From contig NZ_CP150496.1 of the NCBI RefSeq assembly GCF_038019025.1, forward strand, positions 337,501 through 401,500: a stretch of 64,000 nt of DNA. Direction: 5' to 3'. The notes beneath the pieces are model-generated. The model saw only the letters and a list, made by a program, of their open reading frames with translations. It had not been told where the DNA came from and did no database searches. Below, piece by piece: positions 33,834 through 43,065 of the stretch. The first letter of the stretch is position 1; every line of letters begins with the position of its first letter. This DNA comes from Polaribacter marinaquae. GTDB taxonomy: Bacteria; Bacteroidota; Bacteroidia; Flavobacteriales; Flavobacteriaceae. Position numbers and translations under genes: made by a program.

Positions 33834-34907
33834 ATGTTAAAAGAAACACGTATTTTAATATCTAATATAGGCTTACCATCTAAGATTATTGGTAGTTGGT
33901 CTACAAGACTAAGTAAGTTTATTACAAATAATCCAGATTTCTTTGATTATATTTTATCTCCTGAAAAAGAGGGGAAAAATAATATATTTTGTCAAAAAAA
34001 AAACTTTATTACTTGGAGTAAAAAAGTTAGAAACCTAAACCTAAAGCACTGGGTGGCTAAAGATTATTTGAATGAGATATCAAACTTATCAAAAAAAGCC
34101 AAAAAAATAACTATTGTTGTTTTAGATGATGCTCACCTCTTAGAAGCAATTGCTTTAGAAAAAAACAAATTTAAATGTGAAATAAAATTAATTTTTTCTT
34201 TTCATGGTTTTAGTTTAAATTTAAATGAACTGATTTTAAATAAAATAGATAAAGTACTTTTTTTAACAAATTTAAGTTATGAAGATGCACTTAAAAAAAA
34301 TGAAACTTTTACTCCAGAAGTTGAAGTTATAGGAAATGGTGTTGATTCATCAATATTTTATCCTTTACAAAGAGTTAATAAAATTGAGCAAAAAAATAAA
34401 ATGGAGTTTAATTTTAACGACCAAATAATATGTTGGATGTCTAATTCAAGAAGAAAAAAAGGTTTACATATTTTTATTAAAATAATAGACGAGATTAATA
34501 AGTTAAATGTACCTGTTAAGTTCATTATAATAGGTTCTAATATTGAAATTAACAAAAAAAATGTTTCTAATATTGGTCGAATTTCAAATCATGAAATGGC
34601 CAAATATTTACAAATATCAGATTATTATTTTTTTACTTCTCTTTGTAAAGAAGGTTTTGGATTATCTCTTCTAGAGTCTATAAAATGTGGTGTAAAAGTA
34701 ATTACATCTAATAATGGAGGAATACCAGAGGTGATACAAGGGTTAGACAATATTACTGTAGTGAAAAAGCCAAACATTATCTCTGAATGGGTAGAGGCTT
34801 TTGTAAAATCTTATCATCAAAAAAGTACCATTCTATCTAAAGAAGATGCTTCTAAAATATGGAGTTATAAAGATTGGGAAGAAAAATTTAAAAAATCAAT
34901 ACTATAA
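33834..34907 (+). CDS. Glycosyltransferase, GT4-like (GT-B fold)
   Basis: 357 residues. The N-terminal half lacks the usual GGxxR loop but has an ILISNIGLPSKIIGSW start. The C-terminal donor domain is clear: EVIGNGVDSSIFYPL, ICWMSNSRRKKGLH, and the E-x7-E motif EGFGLSLLESIKCG near residue 278, followed by ITSNNGGIPEV. It lies 2 bases after the previous gene and 12 bases before neuB. Confidence 0.86.
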   Translation: MLKETRILISNIGLPSKIIGSWSTRLSKFITNNPDFFDYILSPEKEGKNNIFCQKKNFITWSKKVRNLNLKHWVAKDYLNEISNLSKKAKKITIVVLDDAHLLEAIALEKNKFKCEIKLIFSFHGFSLNLNELILNKIDKVLFLTNLSYEDALKKNETFTPEVEVIGNGVDSSIFYPLQRVNKIEQKNKMEFNFNDQIICWMSNSRRKKGLHIFIKIIDEINKLNVPVKFIIIGSNIEINKKNVSNIGRISNHEMAKYLQISDYYFFTSLCKEGFGLSLLESIKCGVKVITSNNGGIPEVIQGLDNITVVKKPNIISEWVEAFVKSYHQKSTILSKEDASKIWSYKDWEEKFKKSIL

Positions 34908-34919
34908 AAGATCTTAAAT

Positions 34920-35966
34920 TTGAATAATAAATATATAGAAATACAAAATAGAAAAATTGGTAAAGATTATCCTCCGTTTGTAATTGCAGAAATAGGAATT
35001 AATCATGAAGGTTCTTTAAAAATTGCCAAAGAAATGGTTGATGCAGCATACAGAGCAGGAGCAGAGTGTGTAAAACATCAAACTCATATTGTAGCAGATG
35101 AAATGAGTGGAGCGGCCAAAAAGGTAATTCCAGGTAATGCTGATGTTTCTATTTATGAAATAATGAAACGTTGTGCCTTAAATGAAGAAGATGAAATAGC
35201 TTTAAAAGAATATGTAGAAAGTAAGGGAATGATATTTATATCTACACCATTTTCCAGAGCTGCTTCAGAAAGGTTAGAAAAAATGAATGTTTCTGCTTAT
35301 AAAATAGGTTCTGGAGAGTGTAATAATTATCCATTATTAGAACATGTAGCCTCTTTTGGTAAACCTGTAATTTTAAGCACAGGTATGAATACTATAGAAA
35401 GTGTAGCAAAGGCAGTAGAAATTTTTGAAAAAGTAAATGTTCCTTTAGGATTATTGCATACAACAAATCTCTATCCAACACCTGTTCATTTAGTACGTTT
35501 TGGAGCTATGCAACAATTAGCAGAAGCATTTCCAAATAACGTCTTTGGTTTATCAGATCATACTTTAACAAACCATGCTTGTTTTGGAGCAGTTGCTCTA
35601 GGAGCTTCCATATTAGAACGCCACTTTACAGACCATAAACAAAGAACAGGACCAGATATTGTTTGCTCTATGGATGAAAATGATTGTAAAGAGTTGATTG
35701 AAGGTAGTAATATGATTTGGAAAATGCGTGGTGGCACAAAAAAACCAGCAAAAGAAGAGCAGGTAACTATAGATTTTGCGTTTGCTACAGTAGTTACTAT
35801 CAAAGAGATTAAAAAAGGAGAGGTTTTTACAAAAGATAATCTGTGGGTAAAAAGACCTGGAACAGGAGAAATTTTAGCTGAAGATTATAATTCTATTTTA
35901 GGAAAGAAAGCTACTAGAAATATTGATAATGATGCGCATTTAAGTTTAAATGATATTTGTATATAA
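34920..35966 (+). CDS. neuB: N-acetylneuraminate (nonulosonate) synthase
   Basis: Condenses phosphoenolpyruvate with N-acetylmannosamine, or a related 6-carbon sugar, to a nonulosonic acid. 348 residues: a NeuB TIM barrel (about 15-265) with [17 protein letters not shown], the HQTH and [11 protein letters not shown] segments, and a C-terminal SAF antifreeze-like domain (about 285-345, [18 protein letters not shown]). The start is TTG at 34920, since the next ATG is inside the barrel. With NeuC and NeuA it forms a complete nucleotide-activated nonulosonate pathway. The absence of PseB/PseC-like genes favours a Neu5Ac-type product. Confidence 0.93.
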   Translation: MNNKYIEIQNRKIGKDYPPFVIAEIGINHEGSLKIAKEMVDAAYRAGAECVKHQTHIVADEMSGAAKKVIPGNADVSIYEIMKRCALNEEDEIALKEYVESKGMIFISTPFSRAASERLEKMNVSAYKIGSGECNNYPLLEHVASFGKPVILSTGMNTIESVAKAVEIFEKVNVPLGLLHTTNLYPTPVHLVRFGAMQQLAEAFPNNVFGLSDHTLTNHACFGAVALGASILERHFTDHKQRTGPDIVCSMDENDCKELIEGSNMIWKMRGGTKKPAKEEQVTIDFAFATVVTIKEIKKGEVFTKDNLWVKRPGTGEILAEDYNSILGKKATRNIDNDAHLSLNDICI

Positions 35967-35968
35967 AA

Positions 35969-36559
35969 ATGACTGACATTATTAATTTTATTTCGTTTCT
36001 TCAAAAAAAAGTTTTCAAACCAGTTTTAATACCTAGTTACATAGTTAATAGAGCTTTAGAAAGTACTATTTTAGATGTAAGATATCATTTTCCAGAGACT
36101 AATGAAAACGAAATTATATTTAGGATAATTAATAATAAGAACGAATTAGCCATTTTCTTATACCGATTAGGTAGCGAATTACATAATGTTAATCTAGATA
36201 ATTTAACGCCTCAGGTACATTGGTTACTAAAAGAATTATGCTCTTGTGAAATTTATTTTAATAATAAAATAGATGAAGGTTTTTATATAGTTCATGGGCA
36301 ATCTACTATTATTGGAAGTAGAAATAAAATTGGTAGAGGTTTTAAAATTCATCAAGGGTGTACAATTGGGCATAAAATTAATGGAAAAGGAACAGGTAAT
36401 ATCATAGGAAATAATGTAGTTATGTACTGTAATTCGTCTATTATAGGAGAAAATAAAATTGCAGATAACGTTGTTATTGGAGCTCATACTCTTGTAAATA
36501 AAGATGTAGAAAAAGATAAAATTGTAATAACAAACACTAAAACTATTTACAGAGAATAA
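35969..36559 (+). CDS. Left-handed beta-helix acetyltransferase (CysE-like), probable sugar O-acetyltransferase
   Basis: 196 residues from ATG 35969. The N-terminal 90 residues are helical, as in serine acetyltransferases. From about 105 hexapeptide repeats appear (IVHGQSTIIGSRNKIGRGFKI, GNIIGNNVVMYCNS, IGENKIADNVVIGAHTLV) that build the left-handed beta helix with an acetyl-CoA site. It lies 2 bases after neuB and directly before neuC, so acetylation of the nonulosonic acid or its precursor is likelier than cysteine synthesis. This is contextual inference. Confidence 0.83.
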   Translation: MTDIINFISFLQKKVFKPVLIPSYIVNRALESTILDVRYHFPETNENEIIFRIINNKNELAIFLYRLGSELHNVNLDNLTPQVHWLLKELCSCEIYFNNKIDEGFYIVHGQSTIIGSRNKIGRGFKIHQGCTIGHKINGKGTGNIIGNNVVMYCNSSIIGENKIADNVVIGAHTLVNKDVEKDKIVITNTKTIYRE

Positions 36560-37681
36560 ATGAAAAAGATAGTTTTCTTAACAGGAACTCGTGCAGATTT
36601 TGGGAAGCTTAAATCATTAATAAGAATTACTCAAAAATCTACAGATTTTGACGTGCAGATATTTGCTACAGGAATGCATTTAGATGAAAAATATGGTCTT
36701 ACTGTAAATGAAATTTATAAAAGTGGTTTTACGAATATAGCTACTTTTCAAAACCATGTAGGCGCAGAGTTTATGGATAGAACTCTAGCAAAAACAATTC
36801 AAGGTTTTTCTGAATATATAGCTATTCAAAAACCAGATTTAATTATTGTTCATGGAGATAGAGTAGAAGCTCTAGCAGGCGCTATTGTTGGGAGTTTAAA
36901 TAATATTTTGGTTGGACATATAGAGGGAGGAGAGATATCTGGTACTATTGACGAACTTATTAGACATTCTGTTAGTAAATTATCTCATATACATTTGGTT
37001 TCTAATCTAGAAGCAAAAAAAAGGTTGATTCAAATGGGGGAATTAGAAAGCTCTTTGCATGTTATAGGTTCTCCTGATTTAGATTTAATGAACCCTAAAA
37101 AATTACCTAAATTAACAGAAGTTAAAAATTATTACGATATTAAATTTAAAGAGTTTGCTATTGTAATGTATCACCCAGTAACTACAGAATATCATAAGAT
37201 TATAGAACAAACGAAGACCTTTGTAGATGCTTTACTAGCATCTACAAATAACTATATTGTTATTTATCCTAATAACGATTTAGGAACTAAAGAAATACTA
37301 AAAGAATATCAAAGACTCGAAAATAATAAACGATTTAAAATTTTTCCTTCTTTAAGATTTGAATATTTCTTAAAACTTTTAAGTAAGGCGCAATTTATAA
37401 TAGGCAATTCTAGCGCAGGTATAAGAGAAGCTCCTTTTTATAATATTCCAACAATAGATGTAGGAACTAGGCAACACAATAGAGGTAATGCAATTTCTAT
37501 TAAGAATGTAAAACATAACGAGCAGCAAATATTAGAAACAATAAACAATGTTGAAAATAGTTCTAAAAATAATGTAAATATAGAATTTGGAAATGGAGAA
37601 AGTGATATTTTATTTTTAGAATTACTTAAGACAGAAAATTTATGGAAAGTAAATAGACAAAAACAATTTCAAGATCTATAG
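36560..37681 (+). CDS. neuC: UDP-N-acetylglucosamine 2-epimerase, hydrolysing
   Basis: Converts UDP-GlcNAc to N-acetylmannosamine plus UDP, feeding NeuB. 373 residues with the two-domain GT-B-like epimerase fold. Opens VFLTGTRADFGKLKSL (the GTRAD motif of NeuC). VHGDRVEALAGAIVG and GHIEGGEISGTIDELIRHSVSK match the active-site region, and GNSSAGIREAPFYNIPTIDVG the UDP-binding C-terminal domain. The GTRADFGKL motif distinguishes it from the non-hydrolysing WecB. Starts immediately after the acetyltransferase stop codon. Confidence 0.93.
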   Translation: MKKIVFLTGTRADFGKLKSLIRITQKSTDFDVQIFATGMHLDEKYGLTVNEIYKSGFTNIATFQNHVGAEFMDRTLAKTIQGFSEYIAIQKPDLIIVHGDRVEALAGAIVGSLNNILVGHIEGGEISGTIDELIRHSVSKLSHIHLVSNLEAKKRLIQMGELESSLHVIGSPDLDLMNPKKLPKLTEVKNYYDIKFKEFAIVMYHPVTTEYHKIIEQTKTFVDALLASTNNYIVIYPNNDLGTKEILKEYQRLENNKRFKIFPSLRFEYFLKLLSKAQFIIGNSSAGIREAPFYNIPTIDVGTRQHNRGNAISIKNVKHNEQQILETINNVENSSKNNVNIEFGNGESDILFLELLKTENLWKVNRQKQFQDL

Positions 37682-37682
37682 A

Positions 37683-38336
37683 ATGAAAGTATTAGCAATT
37701 ATACCTGCCAGAGGAGGGTCTAAAGGAATTCCTATGAAAAACATTATTAATTTCAGGGGAAAACCGTTAATACAATGGACTATTGAAGCCGCATTACAAT
37801 CTAAATATATTACAGAAACCATTGTATCATCTGATAGTAATGAAATTCTAGAAGTTGCTAAAAAAAATAAAGATGTATTACTATTAAAAAGACCTAACTA
37901 TTTAGCAGAAGATTCAACCAGAACAGAACCTGTATTAAAACATGCTATAACTAGTTTACAAAATAAAAAATATGACTATATTATTTTATTACAGCCAACC
38001 TCTCCATTAAGGGATTCTAAAGATATAGATGCTTCTTTTAAAAAAATAGAAAAACAAAATGCAGATTCTTTAATTAGTGTTTGTAGTGTAGAGCATCATC
38101 CGTATAAAACTTTTAAATTAGATGAAAACGGTTTCTTAAAAGGTATTATTAATAATGATTTTCCTTTTAGTCCAAGGCAAATATTACCCGATACTTACAG
38201 AGCAAATGGAGCAATTTATATTATTAAAACTAAGAAATTTCTTGAAAAAGAACTTTTAATAACAGATAATACGATAGATTACCAGATGAGCAAACAAAAA
38301 AGTTTAGATATAGATACTAAAGAAGATTTAATATAA
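37683..38336 (+). CDS. neuA: Acylneuraminate cytidylyltransferase (CMP-nonulosonate synthetase)
   Basis: Activates the nonulosonic acid with CTP to the CMP-sugar donor. 217 residues, short form without a C-terminal esterase domain. The nucleotide-binding P-loop is IPARGGSKGIPMKNI (about 6-20). LQPTSPLRDSKDID near residue 102 and the YRANGAIYI segment near 175 are family hallmarks. Follows neuC by one base. Confidence 0.94.
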   Translation: MKVLAIIPARGGSKGIPMKNIINFRGKPLIQWTIEAALQSKYITETIVSSDSNEILEVAKKNKDVLLLKRPNYLAEDSTRTEPVLKHAITSLQNKKYDYIILLQPTSPLRDSKDIDASFKKIEKQNADSLISVCSVEHHPYKTFKLDENGFLKGIINNDFPFSPRQILPDTYRANGAIYIIKTKKFLEKELLITDNTIDYQMSKQKSLDIDTKEDLI

Positions 38337-38342
38337 TAGTTT

Positions 38343-39710
38343 ATGAGCATATTAATTGTGGTTCCCGATGGAGTAGGTATTAGAAACTATTTGTTTGCAG
38401 ATATTATTCCTTTACTATTAAAATCTAAAAATAAAGTAATTGTATATCATTCTTTAGATGTTAATGCACTAAATGAAGTAAAAAAACTGCATAATATAGA
38501 TTTTGAAGATAAAGTAATTAAAAACTATAAAGAATCTATTAAACATAAGTTTTTTAGAGAAACTATTGCTTTTGCTAGGTTAAACTACAACGCACAATTA
38601 GTGAAAAATACTACGATTTTAAAGAATTGGAATTATAATAAAAAAGGTGTACAAAAGCTTTTTTATAAGCTAGTACAAGTTTTAGCTAAGTTTTGTAGTA
38701 AAAAATATTCTCGAATTTTATGGTTAGAAAATAAATATGAAAACTGTTCTCTAAAATATTTAAACAATGAAATAGATTTTTTAAAAAAAATAGAACCAAA
38801 AACAATTTTTTGTACACATCAAAGAGCTATTAAAGCAATACCTATAGTTAAAGCTGCTAATTTATTAGGAATAAAAACAGTTGGTGTAATTTATTCTTGG
38901 GATAATATACCAAAAGCTAGATTAGCCGTTAAAACTGATAAATATTTAGTTTGGTCTAAGTACATGAAAGAAGAGGTTAAACTATTTTACCCAGAAATAA
39001 GTAAAGATAAAATTATAGTTACTGGTACACCTCAGTTTGATTTCTATAAGGACAAAAATAATATCTTACCAAAACAAGTTTTCTTTGAAAAATATAATTT
39101 AGATTTAAAAAAGAAAACAATTTGTTTTTCTGGTGATGATGTACTGACCTCTCCTTATGATCCAAATTATTTAGAAGATATTTGTAAAGCTATCGTGAAA
39201 AATGATCATGAAAAAGAGTATCAAATTATCTTTAGAAGATGTCCAGTAGATATATCAGATAGGTATAAAAAAATTTTAGAGAAATATGTAGATATAGTTA
39301 TTCCTATAGAACCAGCATGGAGTAATAATTCTAAAAACTGGACAACTTTATATCCTTATTATGAAGACATAAAAATACTTACAAATATTTGCGCTCATTC
39401 AGATTTTGTTATTAATTTAGGGTCTACAATGGCTCATGATTTTGCTTTTTTTAATAAACCTGCAGCATATTTAAATTACAATACAGTTAAAGATTTTAAT
39501 TGGGATGTAGATACCATATATAAATTTCAACATTTTAAGTCGATGCCTACAAAACAATCTGTATATTGGATAAACTCTAAAAAAGAAATTTTTTCGGTTA
39601 TTAAAGAAGCTATAAATCGAAAGTATTCTTTAGGCACTGAATGGTTAAAAACAATAAATTTAGATAGTGATAACATTTCTAAGAATATTGTGAATAATCT
39701 TACAAATTAA
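38343..39710 (+). CDS. Uncharacterised GT-B-like protein, candidate nonulosonate transferase
   Basis: 455 residues with no family I can name with confidence. The N-terminus VVPDGVGIRNYLFADIIPLL, a central TVGVIYSWDNIPKARLAVK followed by KYLVWSKYMKEEVK and IIVTGTPQFDFY, and a late segment DFVINLGSTMAHDFAFFNKPA together resemble GT-B transferases of the capsule/CDP-glycerol-transferase kind. It contains no E-x7-E GT4 motif. It begins 6 bases after neuA, so transfer of the CMP-activated sugar is plausible but unproven. An alternative is a polysaccharide-modifying or phosphotransferase enzyme. Confidence 0.6.
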   Translation: MSILIVVPDGVGIRNYLFADIIPLLLKSKNKVIVYHSLDVNALNEVKKLHNIDFEDKVIKNYKESIKHKFFRETIAFARLNYNAQLVKNTTILKNWNYNKKGVQKLFYKLVQVLAKFCSKKYSRILWLENKYENCSLKYLNNEIDFLKKIEPKTIFCTHQRAIKAIPIVKAANLLGIKTVGVIYSWDNIPKARLAVKTDKYLVWSKYMKEEVKLFYPEISKDKIIVTGTPQFDFYKDKNNILPKQVFFEKYNLDLKKKTICFSGDDVLTSPYDPNYLEDICKAIVKNDHEKEYQIIFRRCPVDISDRYKKILEKYVDIVIPIEPAWSNNSKNWTTLYPYYEDIKILTNICAHSDFVINLGSTMAHDFAFFNKPAAYLNYNTVKDFNWDVDTIYKFQHFKSMPTKQSVYWINSKKEIFSVIKEAINRKYSLGTEWLKTINLDSDNISKNIVNNLTN

Positions 39711-39724
39711 ATTTATTATTTAAA

Positions 39725-40861
39725 ATGCATATTCTTTTTTTGACAAATGAGTATCCTTATAAAAATGAAGCCCATGGAGGTATAGGTACTTTTATTAAGT
39801 TTTTAGCAGAACAATTGATAGAAAACAATATAAAGATTTCTGTATTAGGGGTTTATAATATTCAAGAAGATGAAACTTATAAACTTAATAAAATAGATGT
39901 TTATAGGTTAAAAATATCTAAATGGAAATTTGCAAAATTTTACGATCATAAGATTAGAATTTTAAAATGCATAAAAGAAATCCATAAAAAAAAACAAATA
40001 GATATTATTGAAGGAAGTGAATTGAATTTTGCTTTTTTCCCTTACAAATCATCATATAAGAAAGTAATTAGGTTACATGGAGGGCACCATTTTTTTGCCT
40101 CTGAAGAGCAAAGAAAAGTTAATAATTGGAAAGCTTATCAAGAAAAAATATCTTTTAAAAAAGCAGATAATTTTGTAGCAGTAAGTAATTATGTTGGCTA
40201 CAAGACAAAAAGGCTTTTAAAAAACAACTTTACTTACACTACCATCTATAATAGTATTGATTTACGACCTTTTTATAAGAGTTCTTATAATAAAGAACAT
40301 TTATACAAGTTGTTATTTGTTGGAACGGTTTGTTATAAGAAAGGAATAGATAGTTTAATAGATGCTATACCAATTATAAAAAAGAAATATCCAAATGTGG
40401 TTTTAGAAATAATAGGTAGAGATTGGGTAGATAATAATGGTAATTCTTACACAGGATTATTAAAGAAAAGAATAAAAGACATAGATAAACATAATATAAA
40501 ATTTACAGGTAGTATTCCATACAAGGATATACCTAGAAGACTAGAGGAAGCTCAATTATGCGTTTATCCCTCAATATCAGAATCTTTTGGGTTAACTTTA
40601 ATTGAGGGAATGGCTATGGGAAAAGCAATTATAGCGAGTAATATAAAACCCTTTAATGAAATTGTAGGAAATTCTAATTCAGTACTCTTTTTTAAACCCA
40701 ACTCTAAAGAAGATATTAGTGAAAAAGTAGTTCATTTATTTTCAGACCATAAAAAGAGATTAGAATTAATAGAAAAGAGTAGGAAACATATCTTAGAATG
40801 TTTTGATTCTGATAGTATTTTAGAAGATAATATTTCATTTTATAAATCAATTTTAAGATAA
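39725..40861 (+). CDS. Glycosyltransferase, GT4 family (GT-B fold)
   Basis: 378 residues. HILFLTNEYPYKNEAHGGIGTF has the acceptor-side Gly loop. FVAVSNYVGYKTKRLL, IYNSIDLRPFY, LLFVGTVCYKKGIDSLIDA and the donor motif ESFGLTLIEGMAMGKAII (E-x7-E near 290) are classic GT4. It ends in a TAATG overlap with the next glycosyltransferase. Confidence 0.92.
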   Translation: MHILFLTNEYPYKNEAHGGIGTFIKFLAEQLIENNIKISVLGVYNIQEDETYKLNKIDVYRLKISKWKFAKFYDHKIRILKCIKEIHKKKQIDIIEGSELNFAFFPYKSSYKKVIRLHGGHHFFASEEQRKVNNWKAYQEKISFKKADNFVAVSNYVGYKTKRLLKNNFTYTTIYNSIDLRPFYKSSYNKEHLYKLLFVGTVCYKKGIDSLIDAIPIIKKKYPNVVLEIIGRDWVDNNGNSYTGLLKKRIKDIDKHNIKFTGSIPYKDIPRRLEEAQLCVYPSISESFGLTLIEGMAMGKAIIASNIKPFNEIVGNSNSVLFFKPNSKEDISEKVVHLFSDHKKRLELIEKSRKHILECFDSDSILEDNISFYKSILR

Positions 40862-41994
40862 TGAAATTTGGAATTATAACGCATGCAATTCATAAACAGC
40901 ATTCTGACAAAATTTATGCTTATGAGCCTTATGTAAGAGAGATGAATTTATGGGCTAAATATGTCACTGAAATAAAAATTTTATCACCAATTTCAAAAGA
41001 AAAACTAACTGCTATAGAAAGTGAATATACTGGAGTTAAAGTTAAATTAGAAAAAATACCTAGTCTGCATATTAAAAATATTGCATATGCATTGCATAAT
41101 ATTTTATACATTCCTTTAATTTTTTTTAAAATTATAAAATTTATAAAAAATGTAGATCATATACATTTACGATGCCCTGGTAATATTGGACTTTTAGGTG
41201 CTTTAGCTCAAATATTTTACCCTTCTAAACTAAAGACAGTAAAATATGCAGGTAATTGGGATCCAAATAGCAAACAGCCTGTTAGTTATAAGATTCAAAA
41301 ATGGATTTTATCGAATACTTTTTTAACAAAAAACTGCAAGGTTTTGGTTTACGGAAATTGGGAAAATCAATCAAAAAATATAATTCCTTTTTTTACAGCA
41401 TCCTATAAAAAAAATGAAATAGAAATAGTAAAGACTAAAAACTTATCATCAGTAATTAAATTTATCTATGTTGGCGCTTTCTCGGTTGGTAAACAACCTA
41501 TGTTAAGTGTAAAAGTTATAGAAAAACTTTCTAAACAAGGTTTTAATGTACATTTAAATATGTACGGAAATGGTGATAAATTTACTGAAATATATAATTA
41601 CATAAAGGAAAATTCGCTTCAAAACATCATTGTTTTACATGGAAATAAACCCAAAATTGAAGTAAAACAAGCTTTTAAAGAATCACATTTTTTACTGTTT
41701 ATTTCTAAATCTGAAGGTTGGCCTAAAGTTGTGGCAGAAGCAATGTTTTGGAGTTGTTTACCAATATCATCAAATGTTTCATGTGTAAATTACATGCTTG
41801 GTAATGGTTCAAGAGGAAGTGTTTTAAAACCTGATGCTAACATTGAAGATATTATGATTGAAATAAAAAGATATTTAAATGATGAAAAAAGATATCAAGA
41901 AAAAGTTTTAAATGCAACCAATTGGTCTCAAGAGTATACTTTAGACAAATTTGAAGTTGAAATTAAAAAAATTTTAGAGAATAATTATGAGTAA
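40861..41994 (+). CDS. Glycosyltransferase, GT4-like (GT-B fold)
   Basis: 377 residues. The N-terminal domain carries VDHIHLRCPGNIGLLGALA and KYAGNWDP segments. The donor domain has FIYVGAFSVGKQPMLSVKVIE and SEGWPKVVAEAMFWSCLPI (E-x7-E near 300). Starts on the stop codon of the preceding gene and overlaps the next one by 8 bases, so it is embedded in a coupled run of three GT-B genes. Confidence 0.88.
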   Translation: MKFGIITHAIHKQHSDKIYAYEPYVREMNLWAKYVTEIKILSPISKEKLTAIESEYTGVKVKLEKIPSLHIKNIAYALHNILYIPLIFFKIIKFIKNVDHIHLRCPGNIGLLGALAQIFYPSKLKTVKYAGNWDPNSKQPVSYKIQKWILSNTFLTKNCKVLVYGNWENQSKNIIPFFTASYKKNEIEIVKTKNLSSVIKFIYVGAFSVGKQPMLSVKVIEKLSKQGFNVHLNMYGNGDKFTEIYNYIKENSLQNIIVLHGNKPKIEVKQAFKESHFLLFISKSEGWPKVVAEAMFWSCLPISSNVSCVNYMLGNGSRGSVLKPDANIEDIMIEIKRYLNDEKRYQEKVLNATNWSQEYTLDKFEVEIKKILENNYE

Positions 41995-43063
41995 TTTAGG
42001 TGTTGTTCAGATTATTGATTCATTAGAAACAGGTGGTGCAGAAGTATTAGCGGTTAATATAGCCAACGGTTTAAATGAAATAGGTTTAAACTCACATATT
42101 TGTGCAACAAGAAAAGAAGGTAAATTAATAGAAAACATCAATAATAAAGCAAATTATATATTTTTAGATAGAAAAAAAACGGTAGATATTAAAGCTTTAA
42201 TGAAATTAAAAAGATATGTAAATATGAATAACATATCAGTGATTCATGCACATGCAACCTCAATATTTATGGCTTTTTGTATAAAAGTAATAAATCCTAA
42301 ATTAAAAGTAATATGGCATGATCACTATGGAAAAAGTGAAAACTTGAACTATAGATCAAGTATATTTCTAAAACTTTTTTCATTTTTTACGCATTCTATA
42401 ATATCAGTGAATGTAAAGTTGAAAGACTGGTCTGAAAAAAAATTATACTGTAAAAATGTTTTTTTTGTAAATAATTTTGCGAGCTTTAATTTAGTAAAAG
42501 AAAAAACAAAATTGAATGGTGAAAATGGAAAGAGAATAATTCATTTGGCAGCTTTTCGAAATCAAAAAAATCATCAATTTTTGATAGAGGCTTTTGCAAA
42601 ACTAAATAAAGATAAGCCAGATTGGACTTTGCATTTAGTAGGAAGACTTGGGAATGATTTATATACACAAAAAAACTTAGCATTAATTAAAGAATTGAAT
42701 TTAGAAAAGCATATTTTTGTTTATGATGTTAAAATGGATATCAAAAATATTTTATTACAATCAGATATTGGGGTTTTATCGTCCAGTTCAGAGGGTTTGC
42801 CTTTGGCTCTTTTAGAATACGGTTTAGCTAAGTTGCCTGTAGTTTGTACAAATGTTGGTCAATGTTCAGATGTTGTTATTGATAAAAAAACGGGTTATTT
42901 AATTGAAAGCAATAATATGAATCAACTAGTTGATAAATTAGAATTGTTAATAGAATCAGAAACTGATCGAATTAAGTTTGGACAAAATAATGAAATCAAT
43001 ATTAAGAAAAACTATTCTATAGGTCCTTTTTTAAAAAAAATAATTAAAATTTATAATTCTTAA
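41987..43063 (+). CDS. Glycosyltransferase, GT4 family (GT-B fold)
   Basis: 358 residues. VVQIIDSLETGGAEVLAVNIANGL is a textbook GT4 N-terminus. VIHAHATSIFMAF, IIHLAAFRNQKNHQFLIEAF, LHLVGRLG and SSEGLPLALLEYGLAKLPVV (donor-binding E-x7-E) follow. The 8-base overlap with the upstream gene and 2-base gap to the membrane polymerase/ligase gene indicate tight coupling. Confidence 0.92.
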   Translation: MSNLGVVQIIDSLETGGAEVLAVNIANGLNEIGLNSHICATRKEGKLIENINNKANYIFLDRKKTVDIKALMKLKRYVNMNNISVIHAHATSIFMAFCIKVINPKLKVIWHDHYGKSENLNYRSSIFLKLFSFFTHSIISVNVKLKDWSEKKLYCKNVFFVNNFASFNLVKEKTKLNGENGKRIIHLAAFRNQKNHQFLIEAFAKLNKDKPDWTLHLVGRLGNDLYTQKNLALIKELNLEKHIFVYDVKMDIKNILLQSDIGVLSSSSEGLPLALLEYGLAKLPVVCTNVGQCSDVVIDKKTGYLIESNNMNQLVDKLELLIESETDRIKFGQNNEINIKKNYSIGPFLKKIIKIYNS

Positions 43064-43065
43064 TT

